The notes: a model not told the origin generated them from the letters alone. 64,000 bases of DNA from Gordonia polyisoprenivorans (GCF_017654315.1 NZ_CP072203.1:1-64000), one strand, 5' to 3'; shown: positions 35,036 to 47,988, counted from the stretch's first letter. A program made the numbers and translations.

Positions 35036-35697
35036 TTATTGTGCACCGGTCGGAGCGTCCTGCGGGCCGCTCTCCTGCGCTGCCGGCGCCGGGTCGGTGA
35101 CGGTGACCATCGCGGTGCGGATCACCTTCTCGCCCAGGCGGTAACCGCTGCGATAGACCGCGCCGAGGACCGGCTCGGCACCACTGCCGTCGTTTTGGAC
35201 GGCCTCGTGCAGTTCCGGGTCGAACACGTCGCCGGGTTCACCGAACTTGACGACACCCTCGCCGGTCAGCGTGGCGGCCAGCTTGTCGGCGACAGCGCGC
35301 AGCGGACCGGACTCGAGGTCGCCGTGCTCGCGGGCACGGTCGAGGTCGTCGAGGACCGGCAGCAGCTTCTCGATGAGAACCTGCTTGCCGTAGGCAACCC
35401 GGCCCTGCTTCTCCTCCTCGGTACGCCGCTTGTAGTTGGCGAACTGTGCGCGTTCGCGCTGCAGTGCCGCCGTGAGGTCGGCGACCTCGTCGGAGTGCGG
35501 CGTGCTCGGCTCGGGATCGGGGATCGCCACGGCGGGCTCGGCCTCTGCCGGACCCGGCCGGGCGGCCGAATCCTCGCGCACCTCACCCGTTTCCGGGTCG
35601 ATGCGACGACGATCGGTCACCGTCACCGGCTCCTCGAAACCAGCTCCGCCGCCCGCGGCATTGGTCCCGCTCGCTCCGCTCCCGGCGCCCGGAGCGG

Positions 35698-35701
<4 letters not shown>
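35036..35701 (-). CDS. grpE: Nucleotide exchange factor GrpE
   Basis: A 221-residue partner of DnaK that releases ADP. The N-terminal 80 residues are low-complexity and acidic; a coiled coil follows ([18 protein letters not shown]), then the GrpE beta domain ([37 protein letters not shown]). Its GTG start overlaps the dnaK stop (GTGA), so translation is coupled. Confidence 0.95.
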
Positions 35702-37548
<1,847 letters not shown>

Positions 37549-37717
37549 CTTTGCTATTCCTCCTGGTTTCTGGGTGTGCACCCAAGTCCTGCTCCCCCGC
37601 GGCAGGCTTGACGCCCACCACGAGAGTGTGGTTTGTGGCAAACCTGCGCTCCGGGGGCAGACTTCAGTGCCTCCGACTCATGTCCTACCGGGTTGAGCCG
37701 GTCGAGGTCAACTCAAG

Positions 37718-37736
37718 TTGAGCCAGCATCGCTCAG
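37718..37736. promoter_or_regulatory. HspR-associated inverted repeat (HAIR) 1 upstream of dnaK
   Basis: TTGAGC-N7-GCTCAG, with spacer CAGCATC. It fits the HAIR pattern CTTGAGT-N7-ACTCAAG in spacing and most arm positions. An extra ACTCAAG half-site lies immediately before it. Confidence 0.75.
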
Positions 37737-37795
37737 GTTTCTCGATCGGTCCAACGGGTGGGGTGCCACAGATGTTCCCGATTCGACGAAAAAAG

Positions 37796-37814
37796 TTGAG
37801 CGGAGTTCGCTCAG
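37796..37814. promoter_or_regulatory. HspR-associated inverted repeat (HAIR) 2 upstream of dnaK
   Basis: TTGAGC-N7-GCTCAG with spacer GGAGTTC, the same arms as HAIR 1, about 78 bp further from dnaK. Paired sites imply cooperative repression by HspR. Confidence 0.75.
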
Positions 37815-37957
37815 GTTTGGCGCACGTGACCGCAGGTCACACGTTTCGGTCGTGAGATCCGCTCACGACCAGGCGCGATTGGGCCGATAATCCCCTCGGG
37901 GGTCGCGCTGCGTGGGTCCACCAAAGAGGTGGCCGCCGAGTTCGAGGAGTCGAGATC

Positions 37958-38128
37958 ATGAATCGTCGTGTCCTGTCCTTCGTGGCCCTGGCCATCACGA
38001 TGCTCTACGGCGTCGGCTTCGCGGTCATCGACACGAACACGCCATATGCCGTCGTCGGTGGCGTGGTGGTGGCGCTGAGTTGGGTCGCGGTCGGGATGCT
38101 CGGGCGTGAGGAGGACGACGCCGAGTGA
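37958..38128 (+). CDS. Small membrane protein, 56 residues
   Basis: A short gene with GAGGAG eight bases before its ATG. The product is two hydrophobic helices (about residues 5-24 and 30-48) joined by a short polar loop, with a charged tail GREEDDAE. It is not recognised as a named family. It reads away from dnaK, so the HAIR-containing spacer may also serve it. It converges with the CoA-transferase gene (23-bp gap). Confidence 0.65.
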   Translation: MNRRVLSFVALAITMLYGVGFAVIDTNTPYAVVGGVVVALSWVAVGMLGREEDDAE

Positions 38129-38151
38129 GCCGGGCCGGCCCCTCACGCCGG

Positions 38152-39555
38152 TCACCACCGCAAGGGCGCAGTCCCCAGGAGTGTCGGCGCGCGGTGTGTC
38201 GGGGTCGACAGACCCTCGAACACCATCGGCACCGAAGGTTCGACGAGGCGCCCGAGCGGACCGTCACAGCCGTCGGCGGACGCGACCGGCGGCCCGATCG
38301 GTTGCCCCGGGAGGGCGTCGACGATTCCCAATGAGCGAACCCAGGTGCACACCCGCGCCAATTCGACTCGCACGCGCCATGTCCCGCCCTCGGTGGCCCG
38401 TCGGCGCAATGCCGCCACGGCCCCGGCGGCCCCCAAATAGGCGGCGAGATAGTCGTTGAGCAGTTGTGTCGGCGGCAGGGCAGGCACCCCTCCACCCTCC
38501 TCGAGAGCAAAACCCGTTGCCGCGCAGGCGAGCTGATCGAAGCCGCCGCGGTCGCGCCAGGCCGACCCAGATCCCCAGCAGTGGTAGTCGACGACGACCG
38601 TGCCCGGATGCTCGAGCGAGAGATCGTCGGCCGCGAGGCCCCGCTTGCCCAGTCCCAGATAGGAGTTGACGAAGACGTCGCCGGCGTCGATCAGCGTGTG
38701 CAACGCCGCAGCCTGATCCGGCTGTCGCACATCGCAGTACGCGTTGCGCTTACCACCGCCGGTGAGGGCGACCATCGCCAGGGGATCAGGAAGGTCCGGG
38801 CGGCTGACGTGACACACATCGGCACCGAATGTCGCGAGCAGCTTGGTCGACACCGGCCCGGCGATCACGTGGGTCATGTCGACCACCCGTATCCCGTGAA
38901 GCGGCGGCCACATCGACGTGTGGGGAAGGGGCCGGGGCGGGGCGTCACCGATGCGCTCGAGTCGGATCACCGGATGCGTGGCGCTCTCCCGGCCCACGGG
39001 GTGCTCGGCCCATTCGTCGGCCGTGCGCACCGCGGCCGCCACGCCCCCCGCGGCGTACACGGCGTCCTCGAGATCGACCGCGCCCCATTCGGCGGCCGCG
39101 GCCGCGATCTTCGCCTTGACCGGCGGACAGTTCAGGACCACACACACCGCGTCGCGTTGATGAGGATAGGTGGTGATCAGAAAGATCCCCCGGCCGTCAC
39201 TCGTACGGTAGAAGTCGTTGTTACCCAAAGCCGAGGGGTCCTCGACGACGGTGTGGACATGCCGGCCGTTGAGGGTGGTGAGAAACGCCGCCCGGAGTTG
39301 ATCGAGCGCCGTGGCGAGGTCGACGGTCACGCGCGGACCGCCGGCGAGTGCGGCGAGTTGGACCCCGAGGGCTCCGATCCCTGCGGCAGACGCCTCCGCG
39401 ATCCGATGTGGCGACGAAGTCGTCGGCGCTTTTCCGCTGATCACGCATTCCCCGGTGTCGGTACCGAGCAGGGCGGTGAGGTCGAAGACCGTCGCGGGTA
39501 CCGAGGTGAACGAGTCCGGGGTGGACGAGTCAGGGGACGAAGGTGTCGGGGCCAT
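38152..39555 (-). CDS. CaiB/BaiF-type (family III) CoA-transferase
   Basis: A 467-residue protein. The second half carries family III hallmarks (GIRVVDMTHVIAGPVSTKLL, FGADVCHVSRPD, DVFVNSYLGLGKRG); the first half resembles a diverged second copy or N-terminal extension. These enzymes move CoA between organic acids. ATG 39555 is used because it faces the divergent IclR gene across 66 bp; the open frame continues upstream over that gene but that part is not coding. Confidence 0.82.
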   Translation of the reverse strand: MAPTPSSPDSSTPDSFTSVPATVFDLTALLGTDTGECVISGKAPTTSSPHRIAEASAAGIGALGVQLAALAGGPRVTVDLATALDQLRAAFLTTLNGRHVHTVVEDPSALGNNDFYRTSDGRGIFLITTYPHQRDAVCVVLNCPPVKAKIAAAAAEWGAVDLEDAVYAAGGVAAAVRTADEWAEHPVGRESATHPVIRLERIGDAPPRPLPHTSMWPPLHGIRVVDMTHVIAGPVSTKLLATFGADVCHVSRPDLPDPLAMVALTGGGKRNAYCDVRQPDQAAALHTLIDAGDVFVNSYLGLGKRGLAADDLSLEHPGTVVVDYHCWGSGSAWRDRGGFDQLACAATGFALEEGGGVPALPPTQLLNDYLAAYLGAAGAVAALRRRATEGGTWRVRVELARVCTWVRSLGIVDALPGQPIGPPVASADGCDGPLGRLVEPSVPMVFEGLSTPTHRAPTLLGTAPLRW

Positions 39556-39621
39556 GTCCCTACTGTGGCCATCGCCGACAGCGCACCGACCAGGCTTTCG
39601 TATTTCCGTAAGGTGGTGGAC

Positions 39622-40338
39622 ATGCGCCGACATCGCGCCATTCCGCGCGCGGACCACATCCTCGAGTGTGTCGCCCGCGCCGGAAAACCCTTGTCGCTGA
39701 GCGATATCGCGCGCGACATCGAAGCGCCGGTTTCCTCGACCCACGACCTCGTCGACGACCTTCGGGCATGCGGTTATCTGACCCGCGTCGGCGCGGGCTA
39801 TCGACTCGGCCAACGCCTGCGCATGCTGCGGCTCATTGCCGGCCACGCCGATCAGCCACCTCTGACGCCGGACGAACTCACCGAGTTGAACGCCGTCATC
39901 GAGGCCCCGGTGGCGCTGGCGGTGTTGGTGGGATCCGACCTGGTGTACCTGCATGGGGTGGGCGAGGTTCCCGCGGAGATCGGCGCCGTGGTGCGCGATC
40001 ACGTGCCTCGACCGTTGCTCGCCACGGCCAGTGGTCGGGCCATGCTGGCGTTCCTACCGGCGGACGAGCGCGCAGCGCTGCTCGCCGAGCACGCCTCACC
40101 CGGGGATGCCGTCGCCTTCGGCCGCGAGATCGATGAGATTCGCGCTTGCGGGTATGCCCTCAGCGATGGTTCGGTGCAGTCGGCGCTGCGGGTGGCCGGG
40201 GTACCGGTATTCGACGGCAGGCGACTACTGGCCGTGGTGGTCGTCGCCGCGCCGAGGATCTCGGATCGGCCCTCCCCGGCGCTCGAACACGCCGCGCGAC
40301 GTACGGCTGCCTGGTTGGCGGCCCGCGCCCGGACGTGA
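39622..40338 (+). CDS. IclR-family transcriptional regulator
   Basis: A 238-residue regulator with an N-terminal winged helix (ADHILECVARAGKPLSLSDIAR) and an IclR effector domain (LATASGRAMLAFLP). In-frame GTG codons lie six and nine bases upstream of ATG 39622. Divergent from the CoA-transferase, which it likely controls in response to a small acid. Confidence 0.85.
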   Translation: MRRHRAIPRADHILECVARAGKPLSLSDIARDIEAPVSSTHDLVDDLRACGYLTRVGAGYRLGQRLRMLRLIAGHADQPPLTPDELTELNAVIEAPVALAVLVGSDLVYLHGVGEVPAEIGAVVRDHVPRPLLATASGRAMLAFLPADERAALLAEHASPGDAVAFGREIDEIRACGYALSDGSVQSALRVAGVPVFDGRRLLAVVVVAAPRISDRPSPALEHAARRTAAWLAARART

Positions 40339-40368
40339 GTGTGCTGCGCGACGCCTCACCGCCACTGC

Positions 40369-40690
40369 TCAGAGGGACTCGATGATCCGCTCGAAGATGA
40401 GTTCCTGGGCGCCGAACCGCCGACCGGGAAAATACCGGGACACGACCGCTTCCAGCGCCTCTTGTGTGCTGATCGACAGGAGATGGCACAGCGCCACTGC
40501 GTCATCGATGTCCCCCTGCGACTTGCGCGTCACCATCGCCTTCATTGCGAGGACGTACTCCGGCGACCGATGCGGCCGCTTGAAGCACGACGTCGCGCGG
40601 CTCGAATGTTCCGTCCACATCCTCAGTCGCCCGATCGGCGTTGTACGCCAAGGCCATTGCCGCCCCGCCGACGTTCGCGCCACGCTCAGA
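40369..40690 (-). pseudogene. Decayed nucleotidyltransferase-like gene (DUF6036-like)
   Basis: Two frames are needed. On the minus strand one reads GGAAMALAYNADRATEDVDG and then FEPRDVVLQAAASVAG, typical of the nucleotidyltransferase core. The continuation SPEYVLAMKAMVTRKSQGDI and EAVVSRYFPGRRFG is in another frame. The usual segment between them is missing, and the N-terminus before GGAAMA is cut to a few residues. A frameshifting internal deletion plus 5' truncation explains this. Such proteins often form a toxin-antitoxin-like pair with the gene just upstream. Confidence 0.7.
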
Positions 40691-41114
40691 CTCCCTCGAG
40701 ATTGCCGACCGGCAACACCACGTTGCGCGTCTGCAACTCCACCGGGGTCCGGAGGTAGTCAGTCCAGAAATACTTGGGCGGCACGCCAAACGGGTCGAAC
40801 ATCGCATCCGTGCAGAACCGGTCCGGTTCAAAGCACCATGCCAAGATCTCCGGATCGCTGACACGATCGCGCCCGGTGATATGCGCGACCCCGCCCAGTA
40901 TGGCGTCCCATCCGCGCGTGCCGGTGGGTGGCGGACGCCGATGGACCTCATCGATGTCGACGACGTCGGTCAACCGCTGCGTCCGGAGAACCAGTTCACG
41001 GAGTAGTCGGACCGCCAGATGCCAGTCCTCGCCGGCGGCCAGGGATTCCGCGAGCTCCGCATAGGTGAACAACGTCCCGCGTCTGCGGGTGGGTCGACGG
41101 ACGTCAGCGGTCAC
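40686..41114 (-). CDS. Hypothetical protein, probable partner of the decayed nucleotidyltransferase
   Basis: A 142-residue protein from GTG 41114; a longer start is possible. It begins with an arginine-rich segment (RRPTRRRG), then FTYAELAESLAAGEDWHLAVRLL, HRRPPPTGTRGWDAILGGVA, and ends PVELQTRNVVLPVGNLEGV. No family was recognised with confidence. Its stop lies next to the nucleotidyltransferase remnant, the order seen in two-gene toxin-antitoxin-like pairs, so it may be an orphan antitoxin-type protein. Confidence 0.55.
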   Translation of the reverse strand: MTADVRRPTRRRGTLFTYAELAESLAAGEDWHLAVRLLRELVLRTQRLTDVVDIDEVHRRPPPTGTRGWDAILGGVAHITGRDRVSDPEILAWCFEPDRFCTDAMFDPFGVPPKYFWTDYLRTPVELQTRNVVLPVGNLEGV

Positions 41115-41166
41115 AGGGTCGATGATATCGGCGCGCAACGAGTTCGCCGCGCCCTCGATGCCACCG

Positions 41167-41526
41167 TCAGTCCGGCTTGGGCGCCAACGCGTCGCCCGGG
41201 AATCCGCGGACCGGGTGGACGTCGAACTCGAAGACGCCGGCCTGTACACCCGGGTCGTCGTTCATGATCTTCGCGGTCGTCTCGACGTCCTTGTCGAAGA
41301 TCCCGAAGCCGCGGATATCGGAGTCGTCCTCGGTGACACCGAGGATGACGGCGAGGTCGCCCTTGGCGCGCAGGGAGAAGTTGCGTCGACTGTGCTCCCA
41401 GATCAAGTCCTTCGACTCGGGCTTGCCGAACTCGGGCCCCGCGCGCAGCACCACCACCGAATACGGCTGCGAGTACTGGATGATCGTCCGCATCTCTTGG
41501 TCGGTGATCTTGGGCAGGTCGGACAT
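41167..41526 (-). CDS. YciI-like domain protein
   Basis: A 119-residue protein with the YciI/ferredoxin-like fold pattern: IIQYSQPYSVVVLRAGPEF, an HSRRNFSLRAKG segment, and DIRGFGIFDKDVETTAKIMNDDP followed by a VHPVRGF end. YciI-like proteins are small enzymes or binding proteins of mostly unknown role. AAAGGAG lies just before the ATG on the minus strand. Divergent from an LLM oxidoreductase gene. Confidence 0.75.
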   Translation of the reverse strand: MSDLPKITDQEMRTIIQYSQPYSVVVLRAGPEFGKPESKDLIWEHSRRNFSLRAKGDLAVILGVTEDDSDIRGFGIFDKDVETTAKIMNDDPGVQAGVFEFDVHPVRGFPGDALAPKPD

Positions 41527-41664
41527 GGAGAGCTCCTTTGCTGACACATATACGAGACTTCGTCTTTCACCGTAGTCCTCGCGTTCGGCGCAGATGCGGA
41601 CCGCTGGATTCAGGGTGATCGCAAGGCTTCCGGAGGCCCGGTACCCCGCTGTTAGCGTGGCGAC

Positions 41665-42834
41665 GTGCGCTTTCAAGTTCTCGACATCGTTCCGCACACA
41701 CCCCATCCGGTCACCGGTGAACTCCTCTCCTCGCACACGCGCCTGACGCGCGTCGTCGAGAACGCGGTACTCGCCGAGCAGCTCGGGATCGACTCGTATG
41801 CCGTCGGTGAGCGTCATGCCGGGGAGTTCTTGTCGTCGTCGCCGACGGTGCTGCTCGGTGCGCTCGCCGCGGCCACCGACCGGATTCTGCTGTCGACCGG
41901 GGTGACCGTGCTCAGCCTGCTCGACCCGGTACGCGTCGCCGAGGACTACGCCACCATCGACCAGCTCTCCGGTGGACGCCTGGAGATCGTGATCGGCAAG
42001 GGCAACGAGGACAAGCACTTCCCGATGTTCGGCCGGCGGCTCGAGCATCAGTACGACTACCTCCGCGAGAACTACGCACTGCTCCGGCGGCTCCTGCGCG
42101 AGGAGAATGTCACCTGGCGGGGCGAGCATCATGCACCGCTCGACGGGGTGAGCACCGTGCCGCGGCCGTTTTCCGGGCCATTCCGGATCTGGCACGGGTC
42201 GGCAACCTCCACCGTCGCCGTCGACCTCGCCGCCCGATACGGCGACCCGATCGTCACCGCCAACGCCCTGCAACCGCGCGAGAACTATCAGGTGCTCATC
42301 GATCGGTATAGGGAGAAGTACGCCGAGTACGGACACGATCCGGCCCGGGCATATGTGGGGTCCGGCTCGGGCGGCCTGTTCCTGGCCACCACCACCGACG
42401 ACGCGATCGCCGAGTATCGACCGGTCTACGAGGGCATCGCCGCCCGTAATCGCGAGAAGTTCGCGGGCGAGACCCGGATCGGCAAGATCAACATGTTCGC
42501 CACCATCACCGACGCCGTCGAACGCGGGCCCGCGCTGGTCGGGTCGTCGCAACGGGTCGCGGAGAAGATCATCGACTATCACCGTTCGTATCATCATGAT
42601 CTGCAGTCGATTTCGATCAATCCGGTGTTGCCGTACGAGCGTCAGCGTGAGGTGCTCACCCAATTCGCCGAAGAGGTGATCCCACTGGTGCGACGCGAGC
42701 TGTCGACGACGCTGTGGAGTACCGACGACCCTGGACGCGCCGGCGGGTTCACTGCCGGCGACTTTGCTTGCGGCGGAACAAACTTCGGAATTCCGGCAAA
42801 TTCATCCGATGGGGGCGCAACTGCACACCGATGA
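41665..42834 (+). CDS. LLM-class flavin-dependent oxidoreductase
   Basis: A 389-residue luciferase-like protein (FQVLDIVPHTPHPVTGELLS, YAVGERHAGEFLSSSPTVLL, TIDQLSGGRLEIVIGKG). These use FMN or F420 to oxidise small organics; the substrate is unknown. The GTG start has no ribosome binding site, but TAGCGT lies six bases upstream, as in leaderless genes. It differs from the LLM protein at 13646-14638. Confidence 0.85.
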   Translation: MRFQVLDIVPHTPHPVTGELLSSHTRLTRVVENAVLAEQLGIDSYAVGERHAGEFLSSSPTVLLGALAAATDRILLSTGVTVLSLLDPVRVAEDYATIDQLSGGRLEIVIGKGNEDKHFPMFGRRLEHQYDYLRENYALLRRLLREENVTWRGEHHAPLDGVSTVPRPFSGPFRIWHGSATSTVAVDLAARYGDPIVTANALQPRENYQVLIDRYREKYAEYGHDPARAYVGSGSGGLFLATTTDDAIAEYRPVYEGIAARNREKFAGETRIGKINMFATITDAVERGPALVGSSQRVAEKIIDYHRSYHHDLQSISINPVLPYERQREVLTQFAEEVIPLVRRELSTTLWSTDDPGRAGGFTAGDFACGGTNFGIPANSSDGGATAHR

Positions 42835-42877
42835 GTACTGTGGCGTTGTTGCGTCACCGGTGTCGTGAGGAGTGCCC

Positions 42878-43330
42878 ATGGACGAGAACCAGGTCGATCA
42901 GGCCTATCAGCAGTTGCAGCAGCAAGGACAGCAGACGGCGACAGCGCTGTCGGCGCTGGCCCAAAAGCTCAAGGCGGCAGCCGCATCCGGCAATTCCGAC
43001 GCCCGTGAGTGGGCGCTGGACCTCAAAGAGGTAGCGCTCGCGATCCGCGACGAGGAGGGGCAGATGACCAACCTGCTCCAGTCGATGCACGCGATGATCG
43101 ATTCACACGTGCAGCAGGTGGCGCCGACGACCCCACAACCTCAGTATCAGCAGCCGCAGTGTCAGCAACCCCAGTACCAGCAGCCGGCCCAGTATGCGCA
43201 GCCGGGTTACGGAGCCCCACAGGGCGGCGGAATGCTGCAGCGATTCCTCGGCAGCGGTTTCGGGCGGTCGATCGCCATGGGCGCCGGATTCGGCATCGGC
43301 GACGACATCGTCAACGACATCTTCCGCTGA
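42878..43330 (+). CDS. Hypothetical protein with coiled-coil start and Gln/Pro-rich linker
   Basis: A 150-residue protein. Residues 1-75 are helical and Gln-rich (QAYQQLQQQGQQTATALSAL); residues about 88-115 repeat QYQQPQ; the C-terminal 30 residues (LGSGFGRSIAMGAGFGIGDD) form a glycine-rich helix that may touch membranes. No known family was identified with certainty. GAGGAG precedes the ATG. Confidence 0.65.
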   Translation: MDENQVDQAYQQLQQQGQQTATALSALAQKLKAAAASGNSDAREWALDLKEVALAIRDEEGQMTNLLQSMHAMIDSHVQQVAPTTPQPQYQQPQCQQPQYQQPAQYAQPGYGAPQGGGMLQRFLGSGFGRSIAMGAGFGIGDDIVNDIFR

Positions 43331-43413
43331 GTGAACGCCCTCGTGGTTCGAGTACGGACCAACCACGCCCGGATTCCGCGCCACGTCATACCACCGGCGG
43401 TACCATATGTGGC

Positions 43414-43626
43414 ATGGCGAAGACGACTCTGTACCTACCCGACGACCTGAAACGCGCCATTGAGCTCGAAGCCCGCCGTCGTTCGATTTCGGAGGCAGAG
43501 GTGGTGCGCGAAGCCCTCCGTGCTGCGCTCGACGGGCAGAAGCCCCGGCCGCGGGGCGGTCTGTTCGTAGGCAGCGAGCCGATTGCCGAACGCGCTGAGG
43601 AACTGCTCGACGGGTTCGGAGAGTGA
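43414..43626 (+). CDS. vapB: VapB-type antitoxin (ribbon-helix-helix)
   Basis: A 70-residue protein starting TTLYLPDDLKRAIELEARRR, a ribbon-helix-helix DNA-binding fold, with a C-terminal toxin-binding part (RGGLFVGSEPIAERAEELL). It neutralises the VapC toxin and represses the operon. Its stop overlaps the toxin start (GTGA). Confidence 0.9.
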   Translation: MAKTTLYLPDDLKRAIELEARRRSISEAEVVREALRAALDGQKPRPRGGLFVGSEPIAERAEELLDGFGE

Positions 43627-44030
43627 TCCTCGACACCAGCGCCCTTCTCGCTTACTTCGACTCCGCGGAACCGCAGCACAGTGCCGTCGCCGAGATCATC
43701 GAATCCCACTCCGGTCCACTGGTCATTTCGCCGTTCGTCATCGCCGAACTCGACTATCTCCTACTGACCAGACACGGCACTCGAGCCGAACAGGTGGTCC
43801 TGTCGGAATTGACTTCCGGCGCATGGGAACTGGCATCAATGACGAGGAGTCGAATCGTCACGGCGACAGCCATCGTCGAGCGATATTCCGACATACCGAT
43901 CGGCGTCACCGATGCCTCCAACATCGTCCTCGCGGACGCGTATCAGACTTCGTTGATTGCAACCCTCGATCATCGGCACTTCAGCATTCTTCGACTCATG
44001 GATGGATCGCCGCCGACCATCGTTCCCTGA
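43623..44030 (+). CDS. vapC: VapC-type toxin (PIN-domain RNase)
   Basis: A 135-residue PIN-domain protein. The acidic active-site residues appear in LDTSALLAYFD, SPFVIAELDYLL and GVTDASNIVLAD. Such toxins cut RNA, often tRNA, when freed from VapB. It begins at GTG 43623, coupled to vapB, and ends just before a long perfect palindrome. Confidence 0.9.
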   Translation: MILDTSALLAYFDSAEPQHSAVAEIIESHSGPLVISPFVIAELDYLLLTRHGTRAEQVVLSELTSGAWELASMTRSRIVTATAIVERYSDIPIGVTDASNIVLADAYQTSLIATLDHRHFSILRLMDGSPPTIVP

Positions 44031-44054
44031 CTGCATCGGGATACCCACGTCACC

Positions 44055-44090
44055 ACCGAGCCCGGGGAGGTATACCTCCCCGGGCTCGGT
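44055..44090. terminator. 36-bp perfect palindrome between vapC and lon
   Basis: Arms of 18 bases (ACCGAGCCCGGGGAGGTA and its complement) meet with no spacer. It lies between the convergent vapC and lon stops, so it most likely acts as a bidirectional terminator. Confidence 0.8.
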
Positions 44091-44112
44091 CCTGTCGTGA
44101 ACCGTCGACAGA

Positions 44113-46452
<2,340 letters not shown>

Positions 46453-46464
46453 CTAACCTCCAAA

Positions 46465-46485
46465 GTTCAGTCTGACCGACTCAAC
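46465..46485. promoter_or_regulatory. HspR-associated inverted repeat (HAIR) upstream of lon
   Basis: On the minus strand, GTTGAGT-N7-ACTGAAC: seven-base arms with one mismatch and the seven-base spacer of HspR sites. It lies immediately before the lon ribosome binding site, where bound HspR would block transcription. Confidence 0.65.
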
Positions 46486-46544
46486 TCTGCTGGCAGGAAG
46501 TTTGTTCCCGGGATGGTTTCCGCCGTGGGCGAACGGGCTCGTTT

Positions 46545-46610
46545 GTGTGCCGACCTGGCCGATGTGTGTCCTGCAGGACACACATTCCCGAAGTCGACCC
46601 ACATTCAGGG
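46545..46610. repeat. Palindrome-containing repeat, copy 1
   Basis: A 66-bp element with a perfect 24-bp palindrome, ATGTGTGTCCTG and its complement (46562-46585). It matches 47366-47431 closely. The two copies flank the hydrolase gene in direct orientation. Confidence 0.85.
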
Positions 46611-46669
46611 ATCGACCCGCCCTCCGACCCTGCTCGAGGCAGCCCGGGGAGGCCGACAGCGTGGAGAAC

Positions 46670-47341
46670 TCACCGCCCGAACGCCCACCGGACCATCAGC
46701 GAGAGTTCCGTATTCCAGAACGCCCCACCGTGCGATCCGTCCCGCTCATACATGACGACGTCCGCTCCGGCTCCGTGAAGTGCGGTCGCCCATCGCGCAG
46801 CGTTCTCGAGGAAGAACGGTTCCGAGGTGCCCGCGACGAGATACACCCGCGGCAGTTGCACCGGCATGGTGACGGGCGGGCGGTAACCGGCACCGGGCGA
46901 CGCGCCGAGCACTATGCCGTAGGTCGATGGGTGCCGAAGCCCCAGAGCCAGAGCCAGTTCCGCCCCGGCGGAGACCCCGAACACGGCAGTCCGCTCCGGC
47001 GGCAGGTCCACACCGAACCGCGACGCCACCCATCGTCGTACGTCGCCGACGAAGAATCTCTCATGTGCAGCGAACCGTTCCGGCGCGATCGGCGGCGAAT
47101 ATTCCTGCAGACGCACCGTTTCATCCGCCGATCGGTGCGTTCCGACCACCATGGTGGATTCGGCGGCGCTCGCGTCGAGCGCTTGCACCCGACGCCGGGT
47201 CGACTGGCCGTCGCCGGTGAAAACGATGGCCTCCGGCCTCGTCGGCGGGATATACACCGTGACGGACCGGCCACCATCGTAATCGAGTGTCTCGGTATAA
47301 AATTCGCCGGCCATTGCAGCGCCGGTCGTCTCATCGTCCAT
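46670..47341 (-). CDS. Alpha/beta hydrolase (putative esterase)
   Basis: A 223-residue esterase-like protein. The nucleophile elbow is FGVSAGAELAL, with VYLVAGTSEPFF and a late histidine in DGSHGGAFWN completing a plausible Ser-Asp/Glu-His set, as in enterochelin-esterase/esterase-D-like proteins. The substrate is unknown. ATG 47341 has GAGGGG upstream; ATG 47314 is an alternative. Flanked on both sides by near-identical palindromic repeats. Confidence 0.75.
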   Translation of the reverse strand: MDDETTGAAMAGEFYTETLDYDGGRSVTVYIPPTRPEAIVFTGDGQSTRRRVQALDASAAESTMVVGTHRSADETVRLQEYSPPIAPERFAAHERFFVGDVRRWVASRFGVDLPPERTAVFGVSAGAELALALGLRHPSTYGIVLGASPGAGYRPPVTMPVQLPRVYLVAGTSEPFFLENAARWATALHGAGADVVMYERDGSHGGAFWNTELSLMVRWAFGR

Positions 47342-47365
47342 CGTCACCCCTCGCCGGAGGCAAAC

Positions 47366-47431
47366 GTGTGCCGACCTGGCGTTCGTGTGTCCTGCAGGAC
47401 ACACATCGCCGAAGTCGACACACATCCAGGG
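47366..47431. repeat. Palindrome-containing repeat, copy 2
   Basis: Second copy of the 46545-46610 element, offset by 821 bp; the palindrome core here is the 20-bp GTGTGTCCTGCAGGACACAC (47385-47404). It lies just upstream of the hydrolase gene and after the DUF4186 gene. Confidence 0.85.
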
Positions 47432-47446
47432 GATTAACGCGCCATT

Positions 47447-47890
47447 TCAAAACAACGTCCCCTGTCCCGAACTCCGCGCCGAGCGCCGACGCGCGACCGA
47501 CGGAGGTGACACAGCAGGCCCATCCGCCATCTCCATACCGATCCAGCAGCACACCACGTCACAGACGTACTCGAGTTCCGCGGCCGTCAGCGCGCGCCCC
47601 GCCGCGATCCCGTACAGTCGGTAAAGGCAACCCCGACAACAGGTTCCGGTGGCGTGCTGCGCGCGAAACACCGGGTGACCACCCCACGGCGTCTGTTTTC
47701 CGTCGTTACGGGGATGCGCCGGCGCAAGTCGGGCATCCAGCAGATCGGCCGCGTGAATCCGGATGAGTTTCATGCCGTCTCGGGCGACGATGGCCTGCTC
47801 GTGGCGCCGCAGATGAAAGCGGGAGCGGAACCGATAGCCGGTGATCCGCTGCACGACGGCGCGGATTTCCTCGGTCGGCTGCTCATGCAT
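47447..47890 (-). CDS. DUF4186-family protein
   Basis: A 147-residue protein matching the DUF4186 pattern: RFRSRFHLRRHEQAIVARDG, then TGTCCRGCLYRLYGIAAGRALT and EYVCDVVCCWI, with a cluster of cysteines likely binding a metal. In this family the C-terminal cysteine/histidine segment is conserved; the role is unknown. Confidence 0.7.
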   Translation of the reverse strand: MHEQPTEEIRAVVQRITGYRFRSRFHLRRHEQAIVARDGMKLIRIHAADLLDARLAPAHPRNDGKQTPWGGHPVFRAQHATGTCCRGCLYRLYGIAAGRALTAAELEYVCDVVCCWIGMEMADGPAVSPPSVARRRSARSSGQGTLF

Positions 47891-47988
47891 GGGACCAGGT
47901 TAGAGGCGCGTGACGTCAATGGCTTCGGCTCGATGGTTGATCCGGCTCAGAACCGACGCGATATTGCCGTCACAATCTCCGATTGGCG

